Source: JAVSMW01 sp032027005
Lineage (GTDB): Bacteria; Bacillota; Thermincolia; Thermincolales; UBA2595
DNA length: 64,000 bases
Direction of reading: 5' to 3'
Assembly: GCA_032027005.1 (NCBI GenBank)
Contig: JAVSMW010000005.1
Span: 199,825-263,824, forward strand
The translations under genes were made by a program, and so were the position numbers. Below the pieces are notes generated by a model, which worked only from the letters and a program-made list of their open reading frames with translations, did not search any database and had not been told where the DNA came from. This document shows, piece by piece, positions 8,318 to 17,127 of the stretch. Each line of letters opens with the position of its first letter. The stretch's first letter is position 1.

Positions 8318-9466
8318 TTAGTTGGCATTTATGACCCTGTCCGGATATTTCGCGTTGGCCTTTTCAACCAGTTCCTTGACGGTTTTCATAATATCGGCAC
8401 CGGGCAGGCCTTTTTCATCCAGAATACCGATATATTTGGCTTCCAAGGGCTTGATTTTTTCCTGCCAGAGGGTGGATTCTTCAGGGGCAAGGGTGATAAT
8501 TTGGAAATCTTTCTTCTTTTCCTTCAGGAAGGCCATACCTGCCTTATCAATTTCGTCGAAGAAGGGTGCAATTTTTTCCTTGTAGTATGTTTTATTTACC
8601 TCTGTGATGGCCTGCTGGATATCCTGAGGCAGCGAATTCCATTTGTCATTGTTCATAACCATAAAGAAGGCCTGATTAAAAAGGAAAGGTGTCAGAGTAA
8701 TGTAATCACCGGTCACCTCGGCCAGCCTAAATCCCTGCAGTGCTTCAACAGGGGAGACACCACCCTCCATAACGTTCTTTTGGAGTGCTTCATACCATTC
8801 CGGCATCGGAATGACAACAGGGTTAGCTCCCAAAAGACCAATAGCGTCGGCCCTCAGACCTGCCGTAGCCCCTATTTGCATACCTTTTAAGTCGGCCAGG
8901 CTTTTTACCGGCTTTTTAGTAAAAAGATCTCCAGGTCCGCCGGCAAAGCTGAACATTTGATGCGTATCCTCCAGCTCTTTGGGTTTTAGTATTTCAATTC
9001 CTTCGTTCAAAGCGTCACTGGCTGAGCGCGAGTTGTTGTAGGCAAGACCGGGCAGAATAAAGCTCTCAACAACCGGGAAACGCCCCCTTGTGTAAGCATA
9101 AACTGATAGACCAATATCCGCCACACCCTTTACAACGCCGTCATAAGTTTCAGTAGAGGCAAGCAAGGTGCCGGCAGGATAGCTGGTAATCTTAACCCTG
9201 CCATTGGTGGCCTTGTCAACAGCTTCAATATAACCTTTGATAATTTCTGTTTCCAGCTTATGGGTAGCCGGGAAGAAATGGGCCAGTGTCAAGTTGATGG
9301 GTTTAACATCTTCTTTGGGTGCGGCAGCGTTGTCTGTGGAATTTTGCTCGGTGTTTGGTGCGGAATTCTGTGAGGAATCACCGCCACAGCCTGAGAGTAA
9401 TAAGATTGAACCTAAGATTAGAATTACGAATAAGAAAAACCCTTTGCCTTTTAAACCTTTGAACAT
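8318..9466 (-). CDS. dctP: TRAP transporter solute-binding lipoprotein DctP
   Basis: A 382-residue extracytoplasmic binding protein. A lipoprotein signal (LILGSILLLSGCGG, lipobox LLSGC) is followed by an Asn/Glu-rich linker and a DctP domain. That domain contains the conserved region around GAKADALGLLG-type helices (here GATAGLRADAIGLLGANPV) and a conserved Arg region for carboxylate binding. GTGAGG precedes the ATG by 8 bp. It lies downstream of the aryl-CoA ligase gene, so its ligand may be the aromatic or other organic acid that the cluster degrades (inference). Its membrane partners are deleted except for the DctM tail. Confidence 0.9.
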   Translation of the reverse strand: MFKGLKGKGFFLFVILILGSILLLSGCGGDSSQNSAPNTEQNSTDNAAAPKEDVKPINLTLAHFFPATHKLETEIIKGYIEAVDKATNGRVKITSYPAGTLLASTETYDGVVKGVADIGLSVYAYTRGRFPVVESFILPGLAYNNSRSASDALNEGIEILKPKELEDTHQMFSFAGGPGDLFTKKPVKSLADLKGMQIGATAGLRADAIGLLGANPVVIPMPEWYEALQKNVMEGGVSPVEALQGFRLAEVTGDYITLTPFLFNQAFFMVMNNDKWNSLPQDIQQAITEVNKTYYKEKIAPFFDEIDKAGMAFLKEKKKDFQIITLAPEESTLWQEKIKPLEAKYIGILDEKGLPGADIMKTVKELVEKANAKYPDRVINAN

Positions 9467-9574
9467 GAAATAACCTCACTTTCTTTTTGCTCTTAATCTA
9501 ATTGTCCTTGACCCGCTATTCCAAAAATATACCTTTTTGCGCCCCCCCCTTTCCTCCAAACTGATTGCACTGGT

Positions 9575-11221
9575 TTAGATTTGTGACTCCATTTTGAGTT
9601 TTTCTGTTATATCTTCCCGCAAAGCTTTTTTTGAAACCTTACCCACACTGGTCAGGGGGAAATCCTTGACAACTTCCAGGCGTTCCGGCAGCTTGAACTT
9701 GGCAATATTTTTCTGGATCATAAAATTTTTGAGGTCTTCTAAGTCAAACTTACCTTCCTCTTTCAAAATAACATAAGCGCAGGTCCTCTCACCCAGAACC
9801 GGGTCCGGCATAGCGACAGCGGCAGCATTTTTAACTAAGGGGTGCCCTAAAATAAGATTTTCAATTTCCTCAGCACTGATTTTTTCTCCTCCCCGGTTAA
9901 TGAGGTCCTTTTTCCGGCCTTCTACTATCAAACAGCCATCTTTCTGCATACGCACCATATCGCCTGTTTTATAATAGCCCTCAGCGGTGAACGCTGTCTT
10001 GTTATGTTCTGCAGCTTTATAATATCCCCGAATCGTGTATGGGCCCCGGCAAATCAATTCCCCCACGCTGCCCATGGGAACTTCATTTTCGTCATCATCT
10101 ACAATTTTAATTTCATCACCAGGGGAAATCGGCTTCCCTACAGTTTCAAAAACAATCTCATCAGCATCGTCGAGAGATGTAATGGTATTGAGACCTTCTC
10201 CCATTCCCAGAACCTGCTGCAGCCTGCATCCTAGCACAGGTTTTACACGCTGGGCCACTTCCGGATTTAATTTGGCTCCGCCGTTAACGACAACTTCCCA
10301 GGAGCTTAAATCATATTCTTTAACCAGCGGAGAGTTCACCCAGTTTACAATCATAGCCGGTACGGCCGGCACAAAGGTTACCTTTTCTTTCTCCACAACA
10401 GCAAACATATCTTGAGGACTATGGGAAGTGGGAATCACGATTTTCCCGCCCACCAATATTACTGACTGCATTCCGGGATTGGCCAGAGCAAAGTTATGGG
10501 CCAGAGGAGTTGTGGCCAGGTAAACGGAGTACATGGTAAACCCGCAATAGGCACCGCCCTGAAGTGAATTATATAAATAATCGTTATGGGTCCTGGGAAT
10601 TACTTTGGGCATCCCGGTGGTGCCTCCGGAAAGCTGAAACACCGCAACTTCATAGGGGTCGGGCTTATGCTGAGCCAAAGAATCCGCTAAAGTCCCTTCA
10701 TCAACAGGTGCTTCCAGCAATTCCGCCAAAGAAGTAATTCCGCTCTCCCCCGGATCACCGTTTACAAAAACATACTCAACGGACTCAACAGAGTTCCTAA
10801 TTTCTATACCCAGTTTTAACAAATCCGGATTTCCCTCAATAATATAGCCTTTGGCTTCGGTATGTTTTGCTATATATTCAATTTCATGCTGCCGGTGCGC
10901 AGCAAGACACATAACAGGAATGATTCCCACCTTCAGGAGAGCAAAATAAGCATAGATGATCTCCGGTGAGTTTGCTAACTGAAATATCACTCGATCCTTA
11001 GGCTTGAGGCCGCTTTTAAGCATCTGAAAGGCCAGCCGGTTTACTTTTTGCTGTAGTTCCGCATAAGTAAGGCGAATGTCCCCCTTTACTACTGCTTCAC
11101 GATTGGCAAAGTTCGCTGCCGCCCGGTCAAAGCTGTCGCCAATTGGAATTTCCTGCCAGTACCCTTTCTGTACATACTCCTTTTGAAGCTCCACCGGCCA
11201 TGGTGTACAACCTTCTAACAT
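9575..11221 (-). CDS. aryl acid adenylate-forming enzyme / aryl-CoA ligase (DhbE/EntE-like)
   Basis: A 548-residue AMP-binding enzyme beginning MLEGCTPWPVELQKEY, the N-terminus typical of 2,3-dihydroxybenzoate/salicylate-activating enzymes. Core motifs are present: the P-loop LSGGTTGMPKV, GYYKTGDM, GRKKDLINRGGEKIS and the C-terminal lysine in SVGKVSKK. The start ATG 11221 is chosen because GAGAGGGG lies just upstream; a longer frame reaches 11257 but overlaps hcrC. No siderophore or carrier-protein genes are nearby. The neighbours are a hydroxybenzoyl-CoA reductase-type enzyme and a TRAP binding protein, so a CoA ligase for a hydroxylated aromatic acid is the best reading. Substrate specificity is inferred, not shown. 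Confidence 0.85.
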   Translation of the reverse strand: MLEGCTPWPVELQKEYVQKGYWQEIPIGDSFDRAAANFANREAVVKGDIRLTYAELQQKVNRLAFQMLKSGLKPKDRVIFQLANSPEIIYAYFALLKVGIIPVMCLAAHRQHEIEYIAKHTEAKGYIIEGNPDLLKLGIEIRNSVESVEYVFVNGDPGESGITSLAELLEAPVDEGTLADSLAQHKPDPYEVAVFQLSGGTTGMPKVIPRTHNDYLYNSLQGGAYCGFTMYSVYLATTPLAHNFALANPGMQSVILVGGKIVIPTSHSPQDMFAVVEKEKVTFVPAVPAMIVNWVNSPLVKEYDLSSWEVVVNGGAKLNPEVAQRVKPVLGCRLQQVLGMGEGLNTITSLDDADEIVFETVGKPISPGDEIKIVDDDENEVPMGSVGELICRGPYTIRGYYKAAEHNKTAFTAEGYYKTGDMVRMQKDGCLIVEGRKKDLINRGGEKISAEEIENLILGHPLVKNAAAVAMPDPVLGERTCAYVILKEEGKFDLEDLKNFMIQKNIAKFKLPERLEVVKDFPLTSVGKVSKKALREDITEKLKMESQI

Positions 11222-11249
11222 AATAACCCCTCTCTTATTTTCAGTAATC

Positions 11250-11720
11250 TTAATCAACTGTATTTTCTGCAGCTGTTTGCACTGCCTTTATTATTTTGGC
11301 ATAACCGGTGCAGCGGCAGAGATTGCCGGCCATAGCTGTTCTGATTTCTTCCTCGGCAGGAGAGGGATTTTCCATGAGCAGGGCCTTGGCGGAAATGACC
11401 ATGCCCGGAGTGCAAAAACCGCACTGGATAGCTCCCTCATTTACAAAAGCCTCCTGCAGCGGGTCCAGCCGGTCGCCCTTGGCTAACCCTTCAATGGTAA
11501 CTATTTCTTTACCCACAGCGGCCTCCACCGGCAAGATACATGAGAGGACTGCTTTCCCATCCATCAGCACAGTACAGCTGCCGCAGCTGCCCGTGTTGCA
11601 GCCGATTTTTGTGCCGGTCAGCCCCAGCTCGTTACGGAGCACGTCGGCCAAAGTTTTATTTCCTTTAACCTTTGTGTTATATGTAAAACCATTTACTTTA
11701 AGTTCAATAGCTGTTTCCAT
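11250..11720 (-). CDS. hcrC: 4-hydroxybenzoyl-CoA reductase-type [2Fe-2S] subunit (gamma)
   Basis: A 156-residue xanthine-oxidase-family iron-sulfur subunit. The plant-type [2Fe-2S] site is C41, C46, C49 and C61 (GCNTGSCGSCTVLMDG). The second, helical [2Fe-2S] site is C100, C103, C135 and C137 (CGFCTPG and CRCTGY). It carries electrons between the FAD/[4Fe-4S] subunit and the molybdenum subunit. Its start lies 3 bp after the stop of the FAD subunit, in an operon ordered alpha-beta-gamma-ligase-dctP. Confidence 0.9.
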   Translation of the reverse strand: METAIELKVNGFTYNTKVKGNKTLADVLRNELGLTGTKIGCNTGSCGSCTVLMDGKAVLSCILPVEAAVGKEIVTIEGLAKGDRLDPLQEAFVNEGAIQCGFCTPGMVISAKALLMENPSPAEEEIRTAMAGNLCRCTGYAKIIKAVQTAAENTVD

Positions 11721-11723
11721 GGA

Positions 11724-12728
11724 CTACACTTCCTTTACTGTTAAATTAGCTGCAGCCAGGCTGATGCAGCGTTTGCTGAGCAATCCAGCCATCTGCTTGC
11801 GATACTTGGCGGTGCCATGGTAGACATTATTCACCGGCTTGGCTTGTTGGCGGGCCAACTGATCAATTTCATCCAGCGGTATATCTGATAAAGTGCGCCC
11901 CAGCATAATTTTAGCGGCTTCTGCTACTACCACCGGTCCTGAGCCGACAGCTGTAAGCACCAACTTGGCATTGGCGACCTTACCTTCCGCATCTGCTGTC
12001 ACGCAGGCGGCCACCCCGACCAGGGGATAGTCAACGGCCTTCCGGTGGGACCGTTTAATATAACAGGCAGCAGAATTTGCTGCCAGCGGCGGCAGCTTAA
12101 TCTCCGTCACCATTTCCCCGGCTTTGAGGGTGAGGGACTCTTTACCTTCCCCACTATACAACTCGTCCAGAGGCAGAATCCGTTCATCCGCAGCACTTTG
12201 CAGCCTTACTACGGCACCCATGGCAATCAGCACAGGAGCCAGGTCTCCTCTGTAAGTAGCATAACAGACCTCTTCCTTTCCAATAAGGTGACACTTGCTG
12301 CCCCCGGCCTTAAAGCAGGGCGGCTGGGTTTCTTTCCATAGCCGGGACTGATTGTAGTACCAGCACATATTGTCCTGACAAAGGTTCCCCGCTAAAGTTC
12401 CCATGTTTCTGATTTGGACCGAGGCCACTTTGGACGCAGCCTCAGCCAGCACCGGGTACTTCTCCCTGACTACAGAAGATCTTTCGAGATCTCTCACGGT
12501 AGTCATTGCGCCTATCTTTAAGCCACTTCCCTGGTCATAGGTGATATAATTCAGCTCCTTGAGGCCTCCAATATCCACCAGATGACCGGGATTGGTGATG
12601 CCCTGTTTGACCCGCAGGTAAACATCGGTTCCACCGGCTTTTACTACTGCCTGCGGACCCAGTTCCCGGAGCTGACTCAGTGCCTGATCAAGGGTCAAAG
12701 TGCCATGGTATTGGTAGTTTGCTGCCAT
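11724..12728 (-). CDS. hcrB: 4-hydroxybenzoyl-CoA reductase-type FAD/[4Fe-4S] subunit (beta)
   Basis: A 334-residue CoxM/HcrB-family FAD subunit with AGGTD near residue 35 and GTLAGNLC. The decisive feature is a Cys loop within NMCWYYNQ, PPCFKAGGSKCHL and EEVCYAT. With the start at ATG 12728 (GGAAGG upstream, 1 bp after the alpha stop) the cysteines number 122, 138, 146 and 155. Those are the positions I recall for the extra [4Fe-4S] ligands of Thauera aromatica HcrB. Ordinary xanthine and CO dehydrogenases lack this loop. In known HCRs it lets low-potential ferredoxin electrons drive reductive dehydroxylation. A GTG at 12737 is an alternative start. Confidence 0.9.
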   Translation of the reverse strand: MAANYQYHGTLTLDQALSQLRELGPQAVVKAGGTDVYLRVKQGITNPGHLVDIGGLKELNYITYDQGSGLKIGAMTTVRDLERSSVVREKYPVLAEAASKVASVQIRNMGTLAGNLCQDNMCWYYNQSRLWKETQPPCFKAGGSKCHLIGKEEVCYATYRGDLAPVLIAMGAVVRLQSAADERILPLDELYSGEGKESLTLKAGEMVTEIKLPPLAANSAACYIKRSHRKAVDYPLVGVAACVTADAEGKVANAKLVLTAVGSGPVVVAEAAKIMLGRTLSDIPLDEIDQLARQQAKPVNNVYHGTAKYRKQMAGLLSKRCISLAAANLTVKEV

Positions 12729-12729
12729 C

Positions 12730-15036
12730 TTATACACCTTCCTTAGCTGTTTTTTTTGCTTCCAACGCTTTTAAGACGCTTTCAGCGGTGATGGGCAGCT
12801 CGGTAATACGTACACCCACCGCATCGTAAATGGCGTTACAGATGGCCGGGATAGTAGAAATCATAGTTCCCTCTCCCGCTTCCTTAAAGATTCCCTCTTC
12901 AGCCGACCCGGTAATTACATGGCCAAACTTATACTCGTTAGGTACATCTTTGGCAGTAGGCATCCCATAATCCATAAAATTAGTGGAAAAAGTCAGGCCT
13001 TCCTGATGAGGCAGTTCTTCATACCATACCTGGGCCAGGCCCTGGACCACTGAGCCTTCCAGTTGGCCTTCCATCAGCATAGGATTAACCGGAACTCCGC
13101 AATCATGAGTCAGGTACATATTCAGGAGGGTTACTTCACCGGTTTCTGTATCCACCTCTACCTCTGCTACCTGAGTTCCGAAGGAATACTCAGTAGACAT
13201 ATTACCTGTTCCTTTGGCGAAGTTTGGTTTTTCTGTGCCAGGCATAAAGGTACCTACTCCGACCAAAGGCTGTCCTTTGCCGTAATAAGCTGCCCGCACA
13301 GCCTTCAATAAAGGCATTGTCCTGCCGGGGTCTGCCTTTACGTAGATACAGTGATTTCCCAGTTCCAGTTCTTCCGGCTGCACCTTAAACTGATCTGCCA
13401 CAGCCTCACAAAGCTGCTTCTTAATTTCTTTGGCCGCCTTGATGGCAGCATTGCCTGAGGTATATGTAACCCTGCTGCCAAACACGCCCGAGTCGAGAGG
13501 GGTAATCTCTGAATCGACATTGGGGACCTCTATTTCATCAACTGAAATACCTAAGTTATCGGCTACAATTTGGGCCATTACAGTGCAAAAACCCTGCCCC
13601 ACATCGGTAGAACCGGTAAGCAGGACTACCCGTCCGTCTTCCAGCATTTTGATGATTACTGTGTTGGCATCATGGCCCGACAATCTTCCCCCTGAACACA
13701 TTGAGTTACAGGCCAGGCCCACTCCTATGCGCTTGGTGCCCTGCTGCTCTTTTTTCTTCCGCTTGTTCTCGAAATCTGAAATATCCAGGCACTGATGAAT
13801 TGACTCAGTCAAGCCACAGGTCCTGACCTTAAAACCATTGCCTGTTTCTTCACCAGGTTGAACCGCATTTTTCAATCTGATGCTGACCGGATCCAGGGAG
13901 AGATCCTCAGCAAGCATATCTAACTGACTCTCATATGCAAACCGGATCTGGGGTATTCCGTGGCCCCTGAGCGCTCCGGACCAGGGCTTATTGGTATAAA
14001 TACGGTACGCATCATACTTAACATTTGGCAGTCTAAAGGGCAGGGTTAAAAATGCGCCGTTCAGAAAAATTGTTACTTCCCCAATACCTACATAAGCACC
14101 GCCTTCAGCAATTACCTCACAGGCGGTGGCCATAAGAGTTCCGTCTTTTTTTACGCCTGTTTTGATTTTAATCTGCATTGGGTGCCTGCGAATGCCGCTG
14201 AAGAAGACCTCTTCCTGTTCAATCACTATCTTCACAGGTAATCCCCCGGTTTTTCTGGAAAGGAGGACTGCCGCAAAATCCAGGCCGAAGGGATCATGTT
14301 TCCCGCCAAAGCCCCCGCCTACATAAGTCTGGATAACCCTGATTTTGCTAAGGGGGAGATCCAGAGCCCGGGCCATATGGCGGTAGGTAATATAAGGACT
14401 TTGCTTGGGAGCCCAGATGGTCACCTTGCCGCTGGAATCCCATTGACCGACTACAGCATGTGGTTCGATAAAGCCGTGGATAATAGACTGGGTTTTGAAA
14501 ACATCTTCCCTGATATAATCCGATTCTTTAAAACCCTTTTCCACATCACCAAACATCATGTGGGTTTGGGCACTGATATTCCGGGGAATATGGGGATGCA
14601 GCTGAGGCGCACCCTCCTGCATAGAAAGCAGCGGATCAAACAACGGCTGCAGGATTTCATAATCCACTTTAATAAGTTCCAGGGCTTCCCTGGCTGTATC
14701 TTCGTCTACAGCCGCCACCCCGGCCACCTCATCTCCAATGTAACGGACAACTCCGTTGGCCAATGGATATTTGTCATGGTTAGCCGGCGAGAAACCAAAG
14801 GGAATCTTCGGAGTATCCTCCGCTGTCACCACAGCTCTCACTCCCGGCAGCTTTTCAGCTCTGCTGGTGTCAATATTTAAAATTCTTGCATGTGGGTGAG
14901 GACTGCGTAATACCTTCCCATGCAGCATGCCAGGCAGAGCTGTATCAGCACCAAATCGCGCCTGCCCCGTAACCTTCAATTTAGCATCAATTCTGGGCGT
15001 GCGTTTGCCAATGTAGTTGTTTTTTTGTGTATGCAA
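12730..15036 (-). CDS. hcrA: 4-hydroxybenzoyl-CoA reductase-type molybdenum subunit (alpha)
   Basis: A 768-residue molybdopterin-cytosine-dinucleotide subunit of the xanthine oxidase family. It has an N-terminal a/b hammerhead (RIDAKLKVTGQARFGADTAL), the VGGGFGGKHDPFG cofactor loop, RGHGIPQIRFAYE and a C-terminal EAGEGTMISTIPAICNAIYDA stretch with the conserved glutamate region. The start is TTG 15036, set by GGAGGT 7 bp upstream. It is the first gene after a sigma-54 promoter at 15088-15102. With beta and gamma it would remove a ring hydroxyl from a hydroxyaroyl-CoA; an oxidative hydroxylase on another heterocycle or aromatic is the alternative. Assignment rests mainly on the beta-subunit cluster and the ligase neighbour. 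Confidence 0.88.
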   Translation of the reverse strand: MHTQKNNYIGKRTPRIDAKLKVTGQARFGADTALPGMLHGKVLRSPHPHARILNIDTSRAEKLPGVRAVVTAEDTPKIPFGFSPANHDKYPLANGVVRYIGDEVAGVAAVDEDTAREALELIKVDYEILQPLFDPLLSMQEGAPQLHPHIPRNISAQTHMMFGDVEKGFKESDYIREDVFKTQSIIHGFIEPHAVVGQWDSSGKVTIWAPKQSPYITYRHMARALDLPLSKIRVIQTYVGGGFGGKHDPFGLDFAAVLLSRKTGGLPVKIVIEQEEVFFSGIRRHPMQIKIKTGVKKDGTLMATACEVIAEGGAYVGIGEVTIFLNGAFLTLPFRLPNVKYDAYRIYTNKPWSGALRGHGIPQIRFAYESQLDMLAEDLSLDPVSIRLKNAVQPGEETGNGFKVRTCGLTESIHQCLDISDFENKRKKKEQQGTKRIGVGLACNSMCSGGRLSGHDANTVIIKMLEDGRVVLLTGSTDVGQGFCTVMAQIVADNLGISVDEIEVPNVDSEITPLDSGVFGSRVTYTSGNAAIKAAKEIKKQLCEAVADQFKVQPEELELGNHCIYVKADPGRTMPLLKAVRAAYYGKGQPLVGVGTFMPGTEKPNFAKGTGNMSTEYSFGTQVAEVEVDTETGEVTLLNMYLTHDCGVPVNPMLMEGQLEGSVVQGLAQVWYEELPHQEGLTFSTNFMDYGMPTAKDVPNEYKFGHVITGSAEEGIFKEAGEGTMISTIPAICNAIYDAVGVRITELPITAESVLKALEAKKTAKEGV

Positions 15037-15087
15037 TCATCTGACCTCCTCTGATTTTCTTTTCCACCCTACAGATTTTTAATAAAT

Positions 15088-15102
15088 GCAATATCTATGC
15101 CA
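15088..15102 (-). promoter_or_regulatory. sigma-54 (-24/-12) promoter of the hcr cluster
   Basis: Read on the minus strand the sequence is TGGCATAGATATTGC, with GG and GC exactly 10 bp apart and close to the TGGCAC-N5-TTGC consensus. Transcription would begin about 12 bp further on, roughly 40 bp before the TTG start of hcrA. A divergent sigma-54 activator and upstream palindromes complete the control region. Confidence 0.85.
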
Positions 15103-15212
15103 TTTCCTGCTTATTCCTTAAAACATTACAAATTACGCAGCTCTAACCCTCTACAAACAAGGGAAATTGAAAATGAACAGGAGACTTAGTTCTGGTTAGT
15201 TCAGTTTGATTT

Positions 15213-15259
15213 TGGTAAATAACTTACCACCAAACATCTTGTTGGTAAATTTTTTACCA
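15213..15259. promoter_or_regulatory. tandem palindromic enhancer sites for the sigma-54 activator
   Basis: Two identical palindromes TGGTAA-N5-TTACCA occupy 15213-15229 and 15243-15259. Their centres are 30 bp apart, close to three helical turns, and lie about 125 and 155 bp upstream of the -24/-12 promoter. That geometry is typical for upstream activator sequences. They lie between hcrA and the divergent activator gene at 15464, whose Fis-type domain is the likely binder. Confidence 0.8.
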
Positions 15260-15383
15260 GCGAAGGGAAAAACCAAAAAACTTAACTTGCCGGGCCAAGT
15301 TTAGCAGTAAGGTCAATTAATGTTAATTCAAATTGGAATTTATTCAGTTAACACCTAAATAATGTTACTTAAAAGAAAATCTT

Positions 15384-15413
15384 TTGCTTTTTCAGGCTTT
15401 TTCATTTTATAAT
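15384..15413 (+). promoter_or_regulatory. sigma-A promoter of the PAS/sigma-54 activator gene
   Basis: TTGCTT (15384-15389) and TATAAT (15408-15413) with an 18-bp spacer, 51 bp upstream of the activator's ATG. The -10 box is perfect; the -35 box matches four of six bases. Confidence 0.6.
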
Positions 15414-15463
15414 GTTTTTTAACACTTAATCACTTTGTTAAACCGTATTTCGCCTTCAAAGCA

Positions 15464-16939
15464 ATGAAAGGAACGGTTACTAAAATGCAGAAAAACAGTT
15501 CATTTTTTCAGGAATTTTTAGAAGAGATTGACCGTGGAAACAGCGTCTCCCTAATGTCCAGAAGAATTATTGAGACTATTCTGGATTCTCAGTATGACGC
15601 TGTTGTCATTGTAAATACAGAGCTGCGCATCCTATTTGTCAGTAAAAATTTCGAAAAAATTACCGGCGTTAAGAACGACGACATAATTGGAAAATGTATT
15701 ACCATCCTTGAGGAAGGTGTGATTCATGGCGAATCTGCTTCCAGACAGGTTCTGGCTACGAAAAAGCCGGTCAGCATAACACACAAATCAGTATCCGGTA
15801 ACGATCTGTTAAATACAGCCAGTCCGGTCTTTGACGACTCAGGCGAGCTATCATTAATTGTAATTAATTTAAGAGATGTAACTGACCTAAACAGACTCCA
15901 TGAACAAACCCATAACTTATTTTTGGAAAAAGCCAGATACGAAAAGGAGAATCTGGAACTACGGGCAATTATTAATTACAGTGATCACTTTGTCGCCCGC
16001 AGTATTCAGATGAAAAAGGTTGCGGAAAGGGCAATTTTAGCTTCCTGCTCCGATGCTTCAGTCCTGATTACAGGAGATAGCGGGGTCGGAAAAGGTGTCC
16101 TGGCCAAATTTATCCACAACTCCAGCTCTCGCGGTAATCAAACTTTTATCCAGGTAAATTGCTCTTCTATTCCGGAAAATCTTTTTGAAAGCGAATTATT
16201 CGGTTATGAGGAGGGTGCTTTTTCTGGAGCCCGTCACAAAGGTAAGCCCGGCTTAATCGAAATTGCTGACGGTGGAACATTTTTTTTAGACGAAATAGGC
16301 GATATGCCATTGTTAATGCAGGGTAAACTGTTAAATTTTTTACAGGATAAATGTTTCTTCCGAGTTGGCAGTGTAAAGAAAACCGAAGTAAATGTTAGAA
16401 TTATCGCGGCAACTAATGTCAATCTGGAAGAAAAGGTCAAGTCTAAACAATTCCGGGAAGACCTGTATTACAGGTTGAATGTAGTTCCCTTACACATACC
16501 TCCGCTGCGCGAAAGGTTAGATGATATAATTCCTCTGGCCAACGGTTTTTTAAGTAAATTTAATAAGAATTACGGCCGTGAAAACCGCTTTTCTACAGAT
16601 GCCCCGTCGGCATTAATGTCCTATTCATGGCCGGGCAATGTCAGAGAGCTGGAAAATACTATTGAACGTCTGGTGATTCTGAGTGACCAGCAATATATAA
16701 CAGCCGAGGTCATCAAAAAAGACCTCTATGCCAAAGAACAGAGTCCTTTACCTGCTGTAAATATCAATAATCTTATTTCCCTGCCTGAAGCCACAGAACT
16801 GACTGAAAGAAAATTGCTGGAATTGGCATGTCAGCAGTACACTTCCAGCAGGCAGATTGCCAAATTATTGGGAACCAGCCATCCTACTGTTAATAAAAAA
16901 CTAAAGCAGTATGGAATTGAGATAAATAAAACTAAGTGA
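15464..16939 (+). CDS. PAS-domain sigma-54-dependent transcriptional activator
   Basis: A 491-residue enhancer-binding protein. An N-terminal PAS sensor (about residues 40-150) contains VIVNTELRILFVSKNFEKI. A linker helix leads to the AAA+ domain (about 185-420) with Walker A GDSGVGKG, Walker B GGTFFLDEI and FREDLYYRLNV. The C-terminal Fis-type helix-turn-helix is SSRQIAKLLGTSHPTVNKK. The sigma-54 contact loop reads GAFSGA rather than GAFTGA, a conservative Thr-to-Ser change. It is divergent from the hcr operon and probably activates it through the palindromes at 15213-15259. ATG 15485 is an alternative start with AAAGGA upstream. A palindromic element begins at the last codon and supplies the stop. 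Confidence 0.9.
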   Translation: MKGTVTKMQKNSSFFQEFLEEIDRGNSVSLMSRRIIETILDSQYDAVVIVNTELRILFVSKNFEKITGVKNDDIIGKCITILEEGVIHGESASRQVLATKKPVSITHKSVSGNDLLNTASPVFDDSGELSLIVINLRDVTDLNRLHEQTHNLFLEKARYEKENLELRAIINYSDHFVARSIQMKKVAERAILASCSDASVLITGDSGVGKGVLAKFIHNSSSRGNQTFIQVNCSSIPENLFESELFGYEEGAFSGARHKGKPGLIEIADGGTFFLDEIGDMPLLMQGKLLNFLQDKCFFRVGSVKKTEVNVRIIAATNVNLEEKVKSKQFREDLYYRLNVVPLHIPPLRERLDDIIPLANGFLSKFNKNYGRENRFSTDAPSALMSYSWPGNVRELENTIERLVILSDQQYITAEVIKKDLYAKEQSPLPAVNINNLISLPEATELTERKLLELACQQYTSSRQIAKLLGTSHPTVNKKLKQYGIEINKTK

Positions 16940-17053
16940 ACTCGTTCAACTAAAGTTGAACATCGAGACTTCGGTGGGGGAGTCAACCCCCACCGAAGCA
17001 GAGTACGGGGACCCACTCCCACTTATAGAAGTGGGAGTCTTACGATAGGATAA
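16934..17053 (+). repeat. palindromic element A (IS200/IS605-derived, PATE-like)
   Basis: About 120 bp with three successive hairpins: GTTCAAC-TAAA-GTTGAAC, a long CTTCGGTGGGGG/CCCCCACCGAAG stem, and an ACTCCCACT/AGTGGGAGT stem, ending in a GATAGGATAAA flank. Near-identical copies occur inverted at 18622-18742 and, as the right end of a larger element, at 60498-60604. The element has no coding capacity. Repeated subterminal hairpins without inverted termini suggest derivation from an IS200/IS605 right end, which also encodes TnpB guide RNAs; this is inference. It abuts the regulator gene and provides its stop codon. Confidence 0.75.
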
Positions 17054-17059
17054 AAAAAT

Positions 17060-17095
17060 TCCCTCAGATTTTTGTCTGAGGGAGTTTCTTTTTTA
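17060..17095. terminator. bidirectional terminator between the activator and TPM gene
   Basis: The 9-bp stem TCCCTCAGA/TCTGAGGGA is flanked by a T-rich run on the plus strand and seven A (T on the minus strand) on the other side. It serves the two convergent genes ending at 16939 and 17128. Confidence 0.85.
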
Positions 17096-17127
17096 CACCA
17101 CCTATATTTTTAGCTGCAAGAGCTTCC

